A stretch of DNA of 64,000 nucleotides from Puccinellia tenuiflora (lineage: Eukaryota; Streptophyta; Magnoliopsida; Poales; Poaceae). Positions 10,800 to 22,946 of the stretch are shown here, one piece after another. Both the position numbers and the translations under genes were made by a program. The notes under the pieces were generated by a model. That model saw only the letters and a list, made by a program, of their open reading frames with translations. It was not told the DNA's origin and made no database searches. How positions within the stretch are numbered: position 1 is the first letter of the stretch; the number at the start of each line of letters is the position of its first letter. The stretch is taken from the NCBI GenBank assembly GCA_012064385.1, contig QRDG01000814.1, forward strand, positions 776,671 to 840,670, read 5' to 3'.

Positions 10800-12780
10800 C
10801 TACCGAAACACAAACAATAACAGGAAACGAAATAAATAGCACGAATACAAAGGTGCAATGCACACTCATGATGAGATGGTCAAATTATGCACTGAAATGG
10901 TCTTGGGCATGTCCCTCAAGTTAAATGGAACCCCAAAAATAATTATTGCAATTAACGGGTTATATCTCCATATTTAACTTAGTGAACTAAGCATTTATCC
11001 AAAATGTCCAGTACTAAAATGTGAGTTCTACATGCATGAGAATGACATTATTAGATAGGTATTGTTCTCCTGATCATTTTGGTACTTCGTTTGCAATTTT
11101 TCGATTAACGATGAAGAAATGGTGATTTAAACGGTTATTCAATTTAAATCATTTTAAACATTTCGAAAATGACATCAAAGGAAAAGTTGTTGTCATGCTA
11201 TCAAATTAACATATCTAAACAGCCCTTGAGTTGCTGATCATTTTGGGATATTAAACATAATTTTTGAGTCATTATTTATCAAGTTATGAATTTCCCAAAA
11301 TGTGATTTAAATCTGCCCTTTTAATTAAATTTTATAAACAGCACTAAAATTAATTCTACAAATATCTCAAATGACATAAACTTGCAGTTCATTAGTTACT
11401 GAACATTTTGATACCTCATTTATAATTTTTGGATAAGTATTATTTAGGTTATGAATTTTCTAAACATTGATTTAATTCTGCCTTTTTAGTATCTATTAAC
11501 TAAAGGCAATTTAGTAAATTTAGTTGATCATGGCAAGGGTACTAACAATTAGATATTGTTTTTCTGAACAATTTGACATATTGTTTGCATTTTTCTGAGT
11601 TGTGGTTCAAAAGTTATTGAATTTCAAAGTTTGAAACAATTTCTGCCACTTTATTTATTTTCAGGAAAATCTAACCGGAAGTTTTGTACCGGGCCGGGGC
11701 TAGCCACAGCCGCTGACCGCCCGGGCCCGGGCCACATCAGCGGCCAAGTCAGCCGGGCGGCCCACAGTCAGTTTGACCACGGCAGGGATGCCACGACCGG
11801 CGAACGCACGGTGGTGAGCACCGGCGGTGTCAACCACACGCACGTCGGACGAAGACGCGCGGGAGCCCGTGAGGGGGTGCATTCCACGCGGCGTGGCGTA
11901 GGGAAACTAGTGGTGGAGCCACGGACCTAATGGTCACCGGGGTGGGCTCCGGCGACGGGCTACGGCGGCGGTGTGGTTCGGCCTATGGCACTAGGGCGAA
12001 CTAGAGGAAAAGGGAGAGAAAGAATGTAACGCCCCAAGATCGGTACTATGCAGACTTTAGCGTTCCAGCCAAACGATCCTAAAGGATGCCCACCAGGCAT
12101 AACGTGCACGTCGCAACACACACGTTATGCGGGTGGAATTGTGATAACATTACAACAGTTCTCGATGGAACCCACAAAAGAACATATATACAACAACGAC
12201 TCACCGAGTCAAGAACAAAGATACAATACAAAGATCCAAAATAACAACGGAAGCGGGTAGTATCCGGCTACAGATGAGAATACAAATTGGACTAAGTGTC
12301 CTGAAGATAAACGAAGGCACCATATCCCTGCCCAGGCCAAGCCGGAGGGATTCGCAAGCTAACGTCGTCAGACTTCAAACCTGTTGGCTGCATTGGAATA
12401 GCAGCCCCGAAGGGGTCAGTACTATAAACAGTACTGGCAAGTAATACTCACAAGATATCAAAGCTGGAATTCCGGGGAAAGAGGGTTAGCGATTGAGGCA
12501 GCGGCAAGCAGCACTAACAACTTATAGAGACACACTACAACTTTCGTCTATCAGAGACAAGGTAAGAGAGCGCATGAGGAACCAACTATACTACTCACCA
12601 CATCAAAAACCCGCCCAAGTATTACTCCCTCGATCACCCACCCGCGAGGAAGCAATCAGGGCAACTCACACGGTGGACAAGTTTTATGGGTTATTATTCA
12701 AGTAATCTGTCTTACTAATCAAATTATAATCATTAGGTGCAAGTTGTCTATGATCTTTCTAGCCAGCGCATTTCACCAAG

Positions 12781-12830
12781 TCGTCCATAACCGCGGACAC
12801 GGCTTTTCGAAAAGATTTCACCCTGCAGGG
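12781..12830. repeat. Three-dyad module in solo LTR C
   Basis: The dyads GTCC-N8-GGAC, CTTTTCGAAAAG and CCCTGCAGGG are all perfect, with spacers of 4 and 6 nt, in an LTR that otherwise differs strongly from B, E and F. Confidence 0.8.
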
Positions 12831-13073
12831 ATGCACCAATGAACCCACACGCATCGAAACACTCGCTTAGAGGTGTACCGGTGGAGCGTTCGACGCAATA
12901 CTTCCCTTCTCTACAAACAAGTCCAAGGAGCCACCTAGCTAGGACTGATCCACCTTGAGAGTCTGGCCGAAACTTCGAGGTGGGCCTAACCATTGCATGG
13001 ACGGCTTCGGGAGGAGCACTCATACGATTGCCCTCCTTCCACACTTGATAAACGAACGTACCGCAAGCCCTAC

Positions 13074-13638
13074 TGATGGGGGGGATACTTTATAGGTAGG
13101 CCCATGGACCCGGAAAGTAGACCCGCCAAGACCAAGAAGGCCAAAGCCGGGTCGCACTTCAAGTTACATGGGCTGGGCTGGAGATAAGCTGGCTAAGGCC
13201 CATAAAGAAGGAAGGACTCGTCGAGGAGGAGTCCTAGTACAACCCGGAGCTCTAACTTGGAAGGCCAAGACATAGAATAGGACTCCGTGTCCAAGTATGA
13301 CCCGGTGTAAACTTGTAAGCCCAGGGACCCGACCGCCTTTACAAGGAGGGCCCTGGACCTTAGATCGATAAGCAATCCAGAACCCGCAACACCAGACCAG
13401 ACCCCAAAGAGGTTGAAGTCGCCGATTCCCTAGATAGGAGTCAGAACCTTGTAATCGAGAGCTAGTTCATATCAATAAAGCCGAAGCAGGAAGTAGGTCT
13501 TTACCTCCATCAAGAGGGGCCGAACCTGGATAAATCCTTGTCCTTGGGCGAGATTAACAGCTCCTACGTACTTCGATCACCAATGGCCCCACAATTATTC
13601 TTCCCTGAGGAAGAACTTGCCGTGACAACCCCACGTTG
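13074..13638 (+). mobile_element. 5' LTR of element D
   Basis: It starts tgatgggggggatac and aligns throughout with 25438-26001, showing only scattered differences. The boundary is set by the TSD on the left and the primer site on the right. Confidence 0.92.
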
Positions 13639-13641
13639 AGT

Positions 13642-13658
13642 TGGCGCCCACCGTGGGG
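13642..13658 (+). promoter_or_regulatory. Primer-binding site of element D
   Basis: TGGCGCCCACCGTGGGG begins three bases after the 5' LTR and is identical to the site in element A. Confidence 0.8.
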
Positions 13659-13664
13659 CAGAAG

Positions 13665-16250
13665 ATGAAAGGAGTTGAGATCGTGGGTGAAGCTCACCGA
13701 GGTATGGAGAAACTCGCCATCGGGCGACTTTATACCAATCAGCTTGGAGAGACAGAGATCGATGACTTAGGATGGAGCTCGGAGATGGATGAAGTCGACG
13801 AGGGCTATCAACTCATCTTCGGCCAAATCAAGGTGTTCGTTGGCATGGTCAGCACCACAGGTAACCGTGCTAATGAGTTAGAATCTGTTTCAAAGTCAAC
13901 AGCTGTGGTGGAGTCCGATGGAGAGGAGTCCGTTGGAACATCACAAGTCGGCATAGCAGCCAAACCAGAGGAATAGCTTATCATCAACAATGAGAAGGAG
14001 TCGCTGGCGGAGCCATATATGGAGCCAGACTACGACGCAGATTCAGAGTCAATTTTGCCCTTATTTGAAGATAGACTTGGGTATGGAATAGAGGAAGAGT
14101 GCGTGCAATCACCAGTACGTCCACGTCATGTTGGAGTGTACATGTCTGGACCTAAAAATGGTGGGGATAACGCGGGTGGAAGTCAATTTGATCCCAATTT
14201 GTTGACAAGGGAGATCACAGCAGAAAATGCGGCGGCTCGAGCTGAGGAGTTGCTGACGGCTCGTCAGGCATTAGAGAAGCAGTTGGCAGATGTTGCAGAA
14301 GCAAATCGCAGATTGGTGGCAAATCAAGCCCTTGTTCAAGCAGAGCAAGCGCGTATACAAGCTGAACAGGCTCGCATACAAGCAGAACATGAGCGCCTAC
14401 AAGCAGAAGCAGCAGCAATGCGCAATCTCCAACTGGAACTCGCCTCAGTTCAGCATCGCAGGACTCGGAGTCGACTCCATGATGGAGTCTTGATCAATCC
14501 AACCAACCTGTTTCAAACGCCGCCGGGCGCAGGAGTCGGAGGGTCTGCACCTGGTGCAGGAGCCGCACCACCACCACCGGGAGGAAACGGAGGAGTCGGA
14601 ACAGGAGCTGGAGCCAATGCACCACCCCCACCACCTGGCAGAGGAGTCGGCAGTATGGGTCCACCACCGCAGAGGTTTCATACACCAGCAGGACACTACT
14701 CAAGCCCAATAGATAATGTACACGCAGCAACCATGGTGTTGGACATAATCCCACTCATGGAAAACTCAACAGGTCAAGAGGCACGAGTCGCCATAGATAT
14801 GTTAAAAACAGCATTGGCACAATAAGCTCTCTATCCCAATTTCCCAGACGCGAGTCGACTTCATTCCACTCCGTACAACTCCAGAGCAAGGAGTCGACAT
14901 GATGAGTCTCATCCGGCCGGGTCGACGAGCGCAAGGCGCCGCGAACTGGCAAGGAACCAACCACATCAACCCACTGTTTGGGAAGCTCAAAGGCGAGTTG
15001 ACGAAGCAAGGAACAGGAGAGCTGCTGAGGCCAGAGTCCCAGAAGCCGGAGGAGCCGGTGGACCACCACCAGTAACAGCAGCACCAGTGATGAACCCGCC
15101 GCATCATGCGCTCACTGAGGTAACCTCGCCAGGAAGTTCTCCATCATTAACACGGCCTGCATGTCTTTCAGAGGCCATTAGAGCCGTGGCTTTCCCAGAT
15201 AACTTCAAGGAACCGCACAAGGTGAGCAACTATGAACCAAACATGGACCCAACTTCGTGGCTTAGCAGTTATGAGATGGCAATGAGTATCAGAAACGCTT
15301 CAGAAGGGTTGTGCACCAAATTCATGTATCTTGTGATGGATGAGACAGCCAAAGTCTGGATGAGGAACTTGCCTCCCAGGTCAATTAACTCATGGGAGCA
15401 GTTGAAGACAGCTTTTGTGCAAAATTTCCAAGGAACTTGCAGAAAGTTGAGCACCATAGAGGACTTAGAGCGATGCACTCAGCGGAAGGGTGAGGCCGCA
15501 AGACACTGGATGAAGCGAGTCTCAGAAATCATCAATTCATCGCAAGGACTCCCACCCATCTCTGTGCTGATGGCGTTGGAGAGATACTGCAGTTATAATC
15601 CTTTGAGCTGGAAGATGGGACGTATGAAAGATAGCCTAAATCAGGGCATACCTATCACCATTGGAGAGATCATGGCTGTAGCCAATAAGCACGCATCCAC
15701 GGACAAAACCAAGGACCCGAAAGAAACTAGAAAGGGACAAGGTGGTAGTGGACCAAGTCAGAATCAAAACCAAGGTCAAAACCAAGGTGGCACTAAGAGG
15801 CCGTACGGAGACAGCTCTGACCTGGTAGCTAACACAAACACTGGGTTCAGACGCAAGGACAACAACTCTCAAGGATACCAAGGGCGTAGGCCAAGTACAG
15901 AGGAGATTTTGGCGAGTCCATGTACTAAACACGCCAGAAACGAGAAGTGTGGTCATACCTTAGGACAATGTGTGGATCTGCAGCGCGGCAGAGTCGCAAG
16001 ACCAGGCAATAGGAACAACGACAATGGGTATCAAGGAAACAATGGTAATGGAGGACCCGACAACCATGGCATAGGTGCCGGTCATAATCCCAACTTACAG
16101 CAAGGAGGAGGTAACCAGCAAGGCGGGTTCCAGCAGAACCCGAAGCAACTTCATGATGGCCAAGGGCAATACTATGTCACAACTCGACCACAGAACCCGA
16201 GTCAGGGTAGTTATCATGTTTTCACAACAAGCACATCCAAACATGCTAGG
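13665..16250 (+). pseudogene. gag region of element D
   Basis: ATG at 13665 begins MKGVEIVGEAHRGMEKLA, and the frame runs on into pol without a separate gag stop. Parts in order are an acidic N-terminal region, a coiled coil with repeats of QAEQARI (about 14330-14450), a Pro/Gly-rich linker (14520-14650), and a Retrotrans_gag capsid-like domain (about 15190-15690; WMRNLPPRSINSWEQLK). A Gln/Asn-rich stretch and a Cys/His cluster CTKHARNEKCGHTLGQC (near 15920) follow. Stops TAG 13974 and TAA 14823 break it; the second is CAA in element A. Confidence 0.88.
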
Positions 16251-16988
16251 AAGTTGAAAGTTCGAGCTGTTAATGCAGTGGAACCAGTAGTCCCGCAGTG
16301 GCTCAAGTGGTCAGAGCAAGTCATCACATGGAGTAGAGCAGATCATCCACCAAGAGTCGACGACCCAGGGCTCTTAGCTTTAGTGGTAGCACCTCAAGTT
16401 GGGGGCTACACATTAAACAAGGTGCTCATGGATGGTGGAAGCAGCATCAACATCGGCCAGAGGATGAAACTGCAAGATAGGCAGTTGATACCAACTGAGA
16501 TAGTTTTTCATGGGATAATGCCAGGGAAGTCGGCAAAGCCCATTGTTAAGATCTATCTTGAGGTTGCTTTTGGCACAATGGAAAATTTCCGTTCAGAGAT
16601 TATGCGCTTTGAGGTAGTTGATCTTAAGAGTCCATACCATGTTCTTTTTGGTCGACCAGCATACTTTAAGTTTATGGCCAGGCCGTGTTATGTTTACTTA
16701 AAGCTTAAGATGCCAGGTCCTGCAGGAGTCATTACAGTTAATGGCAGCAGACAAATGGCATTGGAGTGTGAACAAGGAGATGCAGCTATGGCCGAAACAG
16801 CTTGTGCTCAGGAGGAGCTGAAATTTTACAAGGCAAACGTGGACCCGGAGGACAACTCAGTCCTCAAGAAGCTGGCCACAGAGGAGAAGATGAAATTCAA
16901 GTCAGCTCAAGACACAAAGCAAGTTGATTTCACCCCTGGTGATTCTTCCAAGCAGTTCACCATTGGGGCGCACCTCTCTTATAAATAG
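16251..16988 (+). pseudogene. Protease region of element D
   Basis: This retropepsin-like domain has VLMDGGSSINI (near 16425-16455). Compared with A, about seven residues after it (LYYDTFK) are lost. The end of the domain matches A (KQVDFTPGDSSKQFTIGAHL) and closes with an in-frame TAG at 16986-16988, shared with A. Confidence 0.85.
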
Positions 16989-17810
16989 GAAAGCGCGCTC
17001 GTCGAGTTCATCCGTGAGAACTGGGACGTCTTTGCATGGAAGCCATCTGACATGCCAGGTTTCCCGAGAGAACTCGCCGAGCACAGCTTACATGTTAACC
17101 CTAGTGCAAGACCTCTAAAACAGGGACTTCGCAAGTTTCATGATGACAGAAGAAAAGCCATTGGAGAAGAGGTGGCTCGGCTCCTTGCAGCTGAGTTCAT
17201 CAAGGAAGTTTTTCACCCATAGTGGGTGGCCAACCCAGTACTAGTACCAAAGAAAATAGGAGAGCTGCGTATGTGCATCGACTTCACGGGTCTCAACAAG
17301 CACTGCCCTAAGGATCCGTTTTCTTTACCTCGTATAGACCAGATCATTGACTCCACAGCTGGATCAAAGTTACTTTGTTTCTTGGATGCCTACTCAGGGT
17401 ACCACCAGATCAGACTCAAGATAGAGGATGAGCTGAAGACATCTTTCATTACGCCCTTTGGAGCATTTTGTTATACGACAATGCCCTTTGGACTCAAGAA
17501 TGCAGGAGCTACATACCAGAGGTGTATCCAGAACTGTTTCAAGAAACAGATTGGAAGGAATGTTCATGCTTATGTGGACGATGTAGTCATCAAGTCTCAG
17601 AAAGCCGACTCTTTGATAGCAGACCTAACAGAAACCTTTGATAACCTGTGCAAGTACAAGATGAAGCTCAACCCAGCCAAGTGTGTTTTTGGAGTCCCCG
17701 CAGGCAAACTCCTCGGCTTCATTGTTTCAGAGAGAGGCATTGAAGCAAACCCAGAGAAAATCAAGGCTATTCACAACCTGCAGAAGCCGACTTGTCTAAA
17801 AGACGTTTAG
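16989..17810 (+). pseudogene. Reverse transcriptase region of element D
   Basis: RT fingers and palm are well preserved: MCIDFTGLNKHCPKDPF, FLDAYSGYHQIRL, TTMPFGLKNAGATYQR and the catalytic YVDD at 17571-17582. The region is in frame with gag and protease. Stops are TAG 17220 (GAG in A) and TAG 17808 (CAG in A). Apart from these the domain is complete. Confidence 0.9.
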
Positions 17811-18330
17811 AAACTCACTGGTTGCGTAGCAGCTCTAAGCAGATTCATCTCAAGATTCGGAGAGAAGGCGGGTCCTCTCTACCGACTCCTAAGGAAGTCA
17901 GACAAATTCTTATGGGACAAAGAAGCCGACGATGCTTTTGAGGGCTTGAAGAAAACCCTATCATCAGCACCAGTACTTGCAGCTCCTACAGATAAGGAAC
18001 GTTAAGAGGAAGAAAAAGAGTATCCAGTACAGAGGCCTGTTTACTATATCAGTGAAGTCCTTACAGATTCAAAGCAAAGGTACCCTCAATGGCAGAAGCT
18101 AGTTTATGGAGTTTTTCTTGCAAGTAGGAAGCTTAAGCACTATTTCCAAGAGCATCCAATCAAAGTGGTGAGCTCAGCACCACTAGCGGACATCATACGT
18201 AACAGAGATGCAACAAGGCGAGTTGCCAAATGGGCAATTGAATTGGGTCCTTATCATATCACATATGAGCCTAGGACAGCCAAGTCTCAAGCTTTGGTAG
18301 ACTTCGTCAATGATTGGACTGACTTCACCT
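17811..18330 (+). pseudogene. First RNase H (connection) region of element D
   Basis: It follows RT in frame: KLTGCVAALSRFISRFGEKA, then YYISEVLTDSKQRYPQWQKL. Roughly 70 bp present in A are deleted around 18000, leaving a TAA at 18003, so this domain could not fold normally. Confidence 0.8.
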
Positions 18331-18339
18331 CCTCACCAA

Positions 18340-18750
18340 GTTCACCCTGCACCAAATATTGGACAATGCACTTCGACGGGTCCAGACAGCTAGAAGGCTC
18401 AGGAGCCGGCGTGGTATTAACTTCACCAAAAGGAGATAAGTTAGCATACGTCCTTCAGTTGCATTTTGATTGTACAAACAACATGGCAGAGTATGAGGCT
18501 TTGCTACATGGACTACATTTGGCTAAGGAGATGAACATCAAGCGCATCAGGTGCTTCGGGGACTCAGATCTCGTGGCACAGCAAGTATCTGGAACCTGGG
18601 ATTCAAAGGATGCAAATATGGCGGCTTACAGAAGAGCAGTCAAACAAATAGCCGGGTTCTTTTCTGGTTATCAAGTAGAGCATATTGACAGACGCAAGAA
18701 TGAGGCCGCCGATGCGTTATCACGACTCGGCTCTCGTCGAGAGAAAGTAC
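18340..18750 (+). pseudogene. Second, archaeal-type RNase H of element D
   Basis: A further RNase H-like domain (RVT_3 type) follows the normal one. It has YWTMHFDGSRQLEGSGAGVV with the first catalytic Asp, then NNMAEYEALLHGLHLAKE with the Glu, RIRCFGDSDLVAQQVSGTW with the next Asp, and NEAADALSRLGS with the last. The acidic set D-E-D-D is intact. A second RNase H of this kind is a hallmark of the plant Tat lineage. The same domain is intact in A at 46850-47230. Confidence 0.85.
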
Positions 18751-18759
18751 CTCCCAACG

Positions 18760-20155
18760 TGTTTGTAGATGAACTCCATCATCCATCTGTCAAGTTACAT
18801 TCAGAGGAGGAGTTAGCCTTCCCAGACGCAGAGTCAGCACTTGTGGCAACAGTACGGGCAATCCCAGCATGGACAGAGCCCTACCTTGCATATCTCCTCC
18901 GAGGTGAACTACCAGAGGATGAAGTCAAACAGAGACAACTCATCAGATGGTGCAAGTCTTACACAGTCATTGACGGCGAGTTGTACAGAAGGAGTACCAC
19001 TGGATTCTACCAGAGATGTGTGTCTCCAAAAGAGGGCAGACAAATCATGCAAGAAATCCACGCAGGTGATTGTGGTCATCATGCATCCACTAGATCCTTG
19101 GTGTCAAAGGCTTTCAGACACGGGTTCTTTTGGTTAACAGCACATCTGGATGTAGAAAAGATAGTACGAGTTTGTGATGGATGCCAAAGGTACGGAAGGC
19201 AAGATCACGTGCCAGCCCAAGAACTCAGGACTATTCCTATCACTTGGCCGTTTGCAGTTTGGGGGCTTGACATGGTGGGTCCTTTCTCAAAGTCGCCCTT
19301 GTCAGAAGACCCACCTGCTAGTAGCCGTTGACAAGTTCACCAAGTGGGTAGAAGTCGAACCCGTAAGCCGAGTCGAGGGAGCATCAGCTGTGAGGTTCTT
19401 CAAGAAGATAGCCACCCGCTTCGGATATCCACACAGCATTATTGCAGATAATGGGACCAACTTCAGTTGGAGAGATGGCCAAGTTCTGTGGTGAGAACAA
19501 CATCAGACTCGACTTAGCTTCAGTGGCACACCCACAATCCAATGGACAAGCAGAGAGGGCAAATCAGGAGCTGCTTAAGGGAATAAAACATCAGCTTCAA
19601 GTCCCCCTGTTAAGAGCCGCTGGGTGTTGGGTTGAGGAGCTGCCAGCAGTACTTTGGAGCATCAGGACGACTCCTAACAGATCCACTGGCTTTACACCGT
19701 TCTTCATGGTGTATGGAGCAGAAGACGTCCTACCTAGCGACTTGCTGCATGACTCACCACGAGTCGCCAATTACATCGAGACAGAGAATGAGCTTGCTCG
19801 TCAGGACTCGGTGGACGCACTTGAAGAAGCAAGGGAGTTAGCCCTTGAGAGATCAGCAGTTTATCAGCAGGACTTGTGGCGATATCATGCTCGTCAAATC
19901 AAGACTCGGACTTTCCAAGAGGGTGACTTAGTGCTTCGCCTAGTCCAAAACAAGGAAGGGATGCACAAGTTATCTCCACCATGGGAAGGACCGTTTGTCA
20001 TAAGCAAGAACTTGCACAATGGGTCGTACTATTTAATGGGTGTACGAGAGCCGGCAAGTGCAAGTAAAGGAGCCGACACAGCTCATACACTAGATCCATA
20101 TGCAGAGGCAAAGAGGCCATGGAACATAGCTAAGTTGCGTCCTTACTATAGTTAA
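18760..20155 (+). pseudogene. Integrase region of element D
   Basis: Integrase would insert the DNA copy into the genome. The zinc-binding HHCC part is visible (IHAGDCGHH, then VCDGCQRY). The core follows with the first Asp in GLDMVGP, the second in IIADNGTNFS and the Glu in SNGQAERANQE. The C-terminal part has LVLRLVQN and WEGPFVISKNLHNGSYYL and ends WNIAKLRPYYS-stop. One-base shifts near 19290 and 19465 split it into three frames. Confidence 0.88.
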
Positions 20156-20721
20156 ATTGTAATAGTTTTTATGAGTTGAAAGGCAAAGAGCCCAGTGAGC
20201 CATGCCTAAATGTAATCAAATTGTTATGATCAAAGGAATTAAAGCCGGCCTCTCTAAAATTATGAGTTCATTGGTCGAGTCACCCAGTGAGTGTGCTTTA
20301 TTCTTTATATTTGACCATCAGGTTCTTGGGGGCTTGCTTTTCAGAGAAAAAAGTCAGGCTTAGACTCTTGAACCCGGCTCAGTAGCCAAACTTTTCCTAA
20401 TTTTCTCGCTGGTAAGTTAGATGCAGCCTGCACAATATGAATAATCTACAGGCATGACTTGCCTCTAACTCCTATGAATCCTAAAAGGACATAAGTAGTT
20501 GGGAGCCTGTCAGCACAAACTGTAAGAGAAGTCATGCAGGGCCTACTTATTCATCAGTGAAAAATTAGATGGGTTATGAGAACCAAACAGTAACTTGCAT
20601 CGATAAGACATATCAATGTCACAGTTGAACAAGCAAGTCATTACAAGCCGATTGGCACAATTTCAGAACAACTAGTTCAAATACCAAAAGTTTAACACCA
20701 GTAATGCAGCATTACAAAAGT
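20156..20721. other. Linker between pol and the antisense gene in D
   Basis: There is no ORF of note. It contains one copy of the ttcttgggggcttgc motif (about 20331) that recurs in the array at 21969-22946. It probably serves as a shared 3' region for two convergent transcripts. Confidence 0.5.
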
Positions 20722-21968
20722 TTAAAAATCATCAAGAGGATGATGAATCTGAGGAGTCGACTTCTCGGCTGGAACTGGGGAGTCCTTCTTAGCAGGAGAC
20801 TTGTCCTTTGCTTGTGCAGTAGAGGCACGAGTCGGCTTCATAGGAGGCTTGGTGGCAACTTTCTTCGTTTGGAAACCGGTACCTCGAGGGCTCCTCATAT
20901 GTTGAGCCAGCTCTTCTTCTTGAGTTCGGGAACCCTAGTAATAGCTCTTGAAGGAGTGGGCGCAGCAGGAGTCTTCAACACAGGCTCGGCACCAGCCGGG
21001 TTACTAACAACAGGAGCCGCCGGTGTAGAAGAACTCGGTCCAGCAGAACTTGAGCCACCTGCCATTGCCTGTGAGGGGCGACCAAAGTTTACAATTGCAG
21101 GAGTCTCTGGGGAAACCCTCTTGTTTTCCAAGTCATAGTGATGAACCCATACCTCAGGGTCCATCTTGTTGGCAATCTCACATGCATAAGGACGCACCAG
21201 CTTCTCCTCAGCCTTGAAGTCATCCTGAGTAAAGGGTTTGCCATCTTCATGTTGCTCCGGCTTCCCCATAGTGAGCAAAGCTAGCTCTATGACAGTGGGG
21301 TAGTAGCTGTGGGCCAGAGCAAGGATCCTGATGGAGGCTCTCCTCAAGGAGGACTGCTTCCAGAGGCACATATAGCCTGGTGCTCGTGACAGTTCATCTA
21401 CCAGGCGCTCAGGTTCCTTGGGGCACTTGCCTTTAGCATTTAAGTACTTTACCACTGCACGGGCTCCCTCTTGTAGCCCATGACAATGGTCCAACATCTC
21501 ATGCAGTTGCTTGCTAACGGGAAACTTGAGCTTTGGGGAGTCAGACCCAATAGAAAGAAATCAGTGAGTATAATTTAAGAGGTGCTTCAAAATAAGTGCA
21601 AAGAAGGAGTTAGCAAAGATATAAACTTACCAAAGATGTGTTGGCACATGGCTCCAATGCCTTTGCGGCAGGTGTCATATACTGCTTTTAGCTCATTATG
21701 AGCTTTCAGGGCAGTTTTCTTGGCTATCTCCGACTCTTGCTTGACCTGCTCCAGCTGAGCAGATACAATCTTCAAATCTTTTTCCAGTTGAAGGGAGTTC
21801 TCCCTTTCAGATTGAGCAGACCTGGCACTAGCAGCTGCCTGTTCCTCCAGCTCTTTCATGTCTCTCTTCATCTTGGAGATAAGATTCTGCAAATACAAGT
21901 CAGAGTTCACAAGTCAGGAATTACAAGTCATACATGCACAAGTCAGATATATAACTCATGAGCTCCAA

Positions 21969-22946
21969 GTCGTCACAAGTTAACAACTTGGCGCTTGGGG
22001 GCTACTCAGGAGTCAGATTTTTTCTCAGCTGCAACATTCACAAGTTTTCGTGGGGTTGTCACAGCAAGTTCTTCCTCAGGGAAGATGAGTTCTGGGGCCA
22101 TTGACGATTGAAGTTCGTAGGAGTTGTTAATCTCGCTAAGGTACAAAGATTTACCCAGGTTCGGCCCCTCTTGATCGAGGTAAAGACCTACTTCCTGCTT
22201 CGGCTTTATTGCTTGGACTAGTTCTCGATTACAAGGTTTCGACTCCTATCTGGGGAGTCGGCGACTATGGATCTCTCGATTCCTTGATTGCTTATCGATC
22301 TAAGGTCCAGGACCCCGCTTATAAAGGTGGCCGGGTCCCTAGATTTACAACTTGCACCGAGTCATACTTGGACACGGAGTCCTACTCTAGGTCTTGGCCT
22401 TCCAATTTAGAACTCCGGGTTGCACTTGGACTCCTCCCTGACGGATCCATTCTTCGTCATGGGCCTTGGTCGGCTTGTCTCTAGCCCAGCCCATGTGACT
22501 TGATGCGTGACTCGGCTTTGGCCTTCTTGTTCTTGGCGGGTCTACTTTCCGGGTCCATGGGCCTACCTATAAAGTATCCCCCCATCACAAGTCCTAGTCA
22601 ACAGGTCAGCAGCTCCAAGTCGTCACAAGTTAACAACTCGGCGCTTGGGGGCTACTCGCAGAACAGAATTTTTTCTACAAGCTAATTATCAGTCATTTAC
22701 ATCCATTTGCAACTCCAAGTTGTCGCAGGCTGACAACTCGGCGCTTGGGGGCTACTCGTGGAAAGCTTTTTAATTAATCTACCTAAGAGTCATCAAGTTA
22801 AAGCCCTGAGTCTTAGAAAAGCTAAGAACTCAGTGCTTGGGGGCTACAATGTGCAAGTTTTTCTACACAGCAATTGAGTTAAAGTTCAGAGTAAAGCACC
22901 TATCTTAGCCACAAGTCACCACAAATAAGGTGCTTGGGGGCTACTG
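21969..22946. repeat. Degenerate ~95-bp repeats with polypurine-tract-like cores
   Basis: The core cgcttgggggctactc or a close variant recurs near 21990, 22640, 22737, 22833 and 22932. Flanking caagt-cgtcacaagttaacaac is partly conserved, and the period is about 92-98 bp once solo LTR G is removed. The array lies inside the third intron of the antisense gene. The core resembles the sequence just before the 3' LTR (ttcggggactac, then TG). Tandem subrepeats in the 3' region are known for Tat elements. Confidence 0.7.
22046..22587 (-). mobile_element. G: inverted solo LTR inside D
   Basis: This is the reverse complement of an A/D-type LTR: it starts tttcgtggggttgtcac and ends aagtatccccccatca. 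TSD caagt lies on both sides (22041-22045 and 22588-22592). No interior is present, so it is a solo LTR, about 542 bp long. Confidence 0.88.

Larger units (their letters stand above)
9076..12024 (-). mobile_element. Left (3') LTR of B, first part
   Basis: It starts tgtagcgccccgacc, and the same start is seen at 42821. It is cut at 12024 by C and continues at 39008. It contains both micro-ORFs, the three-dyad module and an AT-rich stretch (about 10880-11640). From about 11680 a GC-rich island begins (tgaccgcccgggcccgggcc), probably the promoter side of the LTR. Confidence 0.88.

Noticed and set aside
12493..12705. 70-codon ORF in LTR C
   Set aside because: No family resemblance. It lies within LTR sequence and is interrupted in the related regions of B and E.
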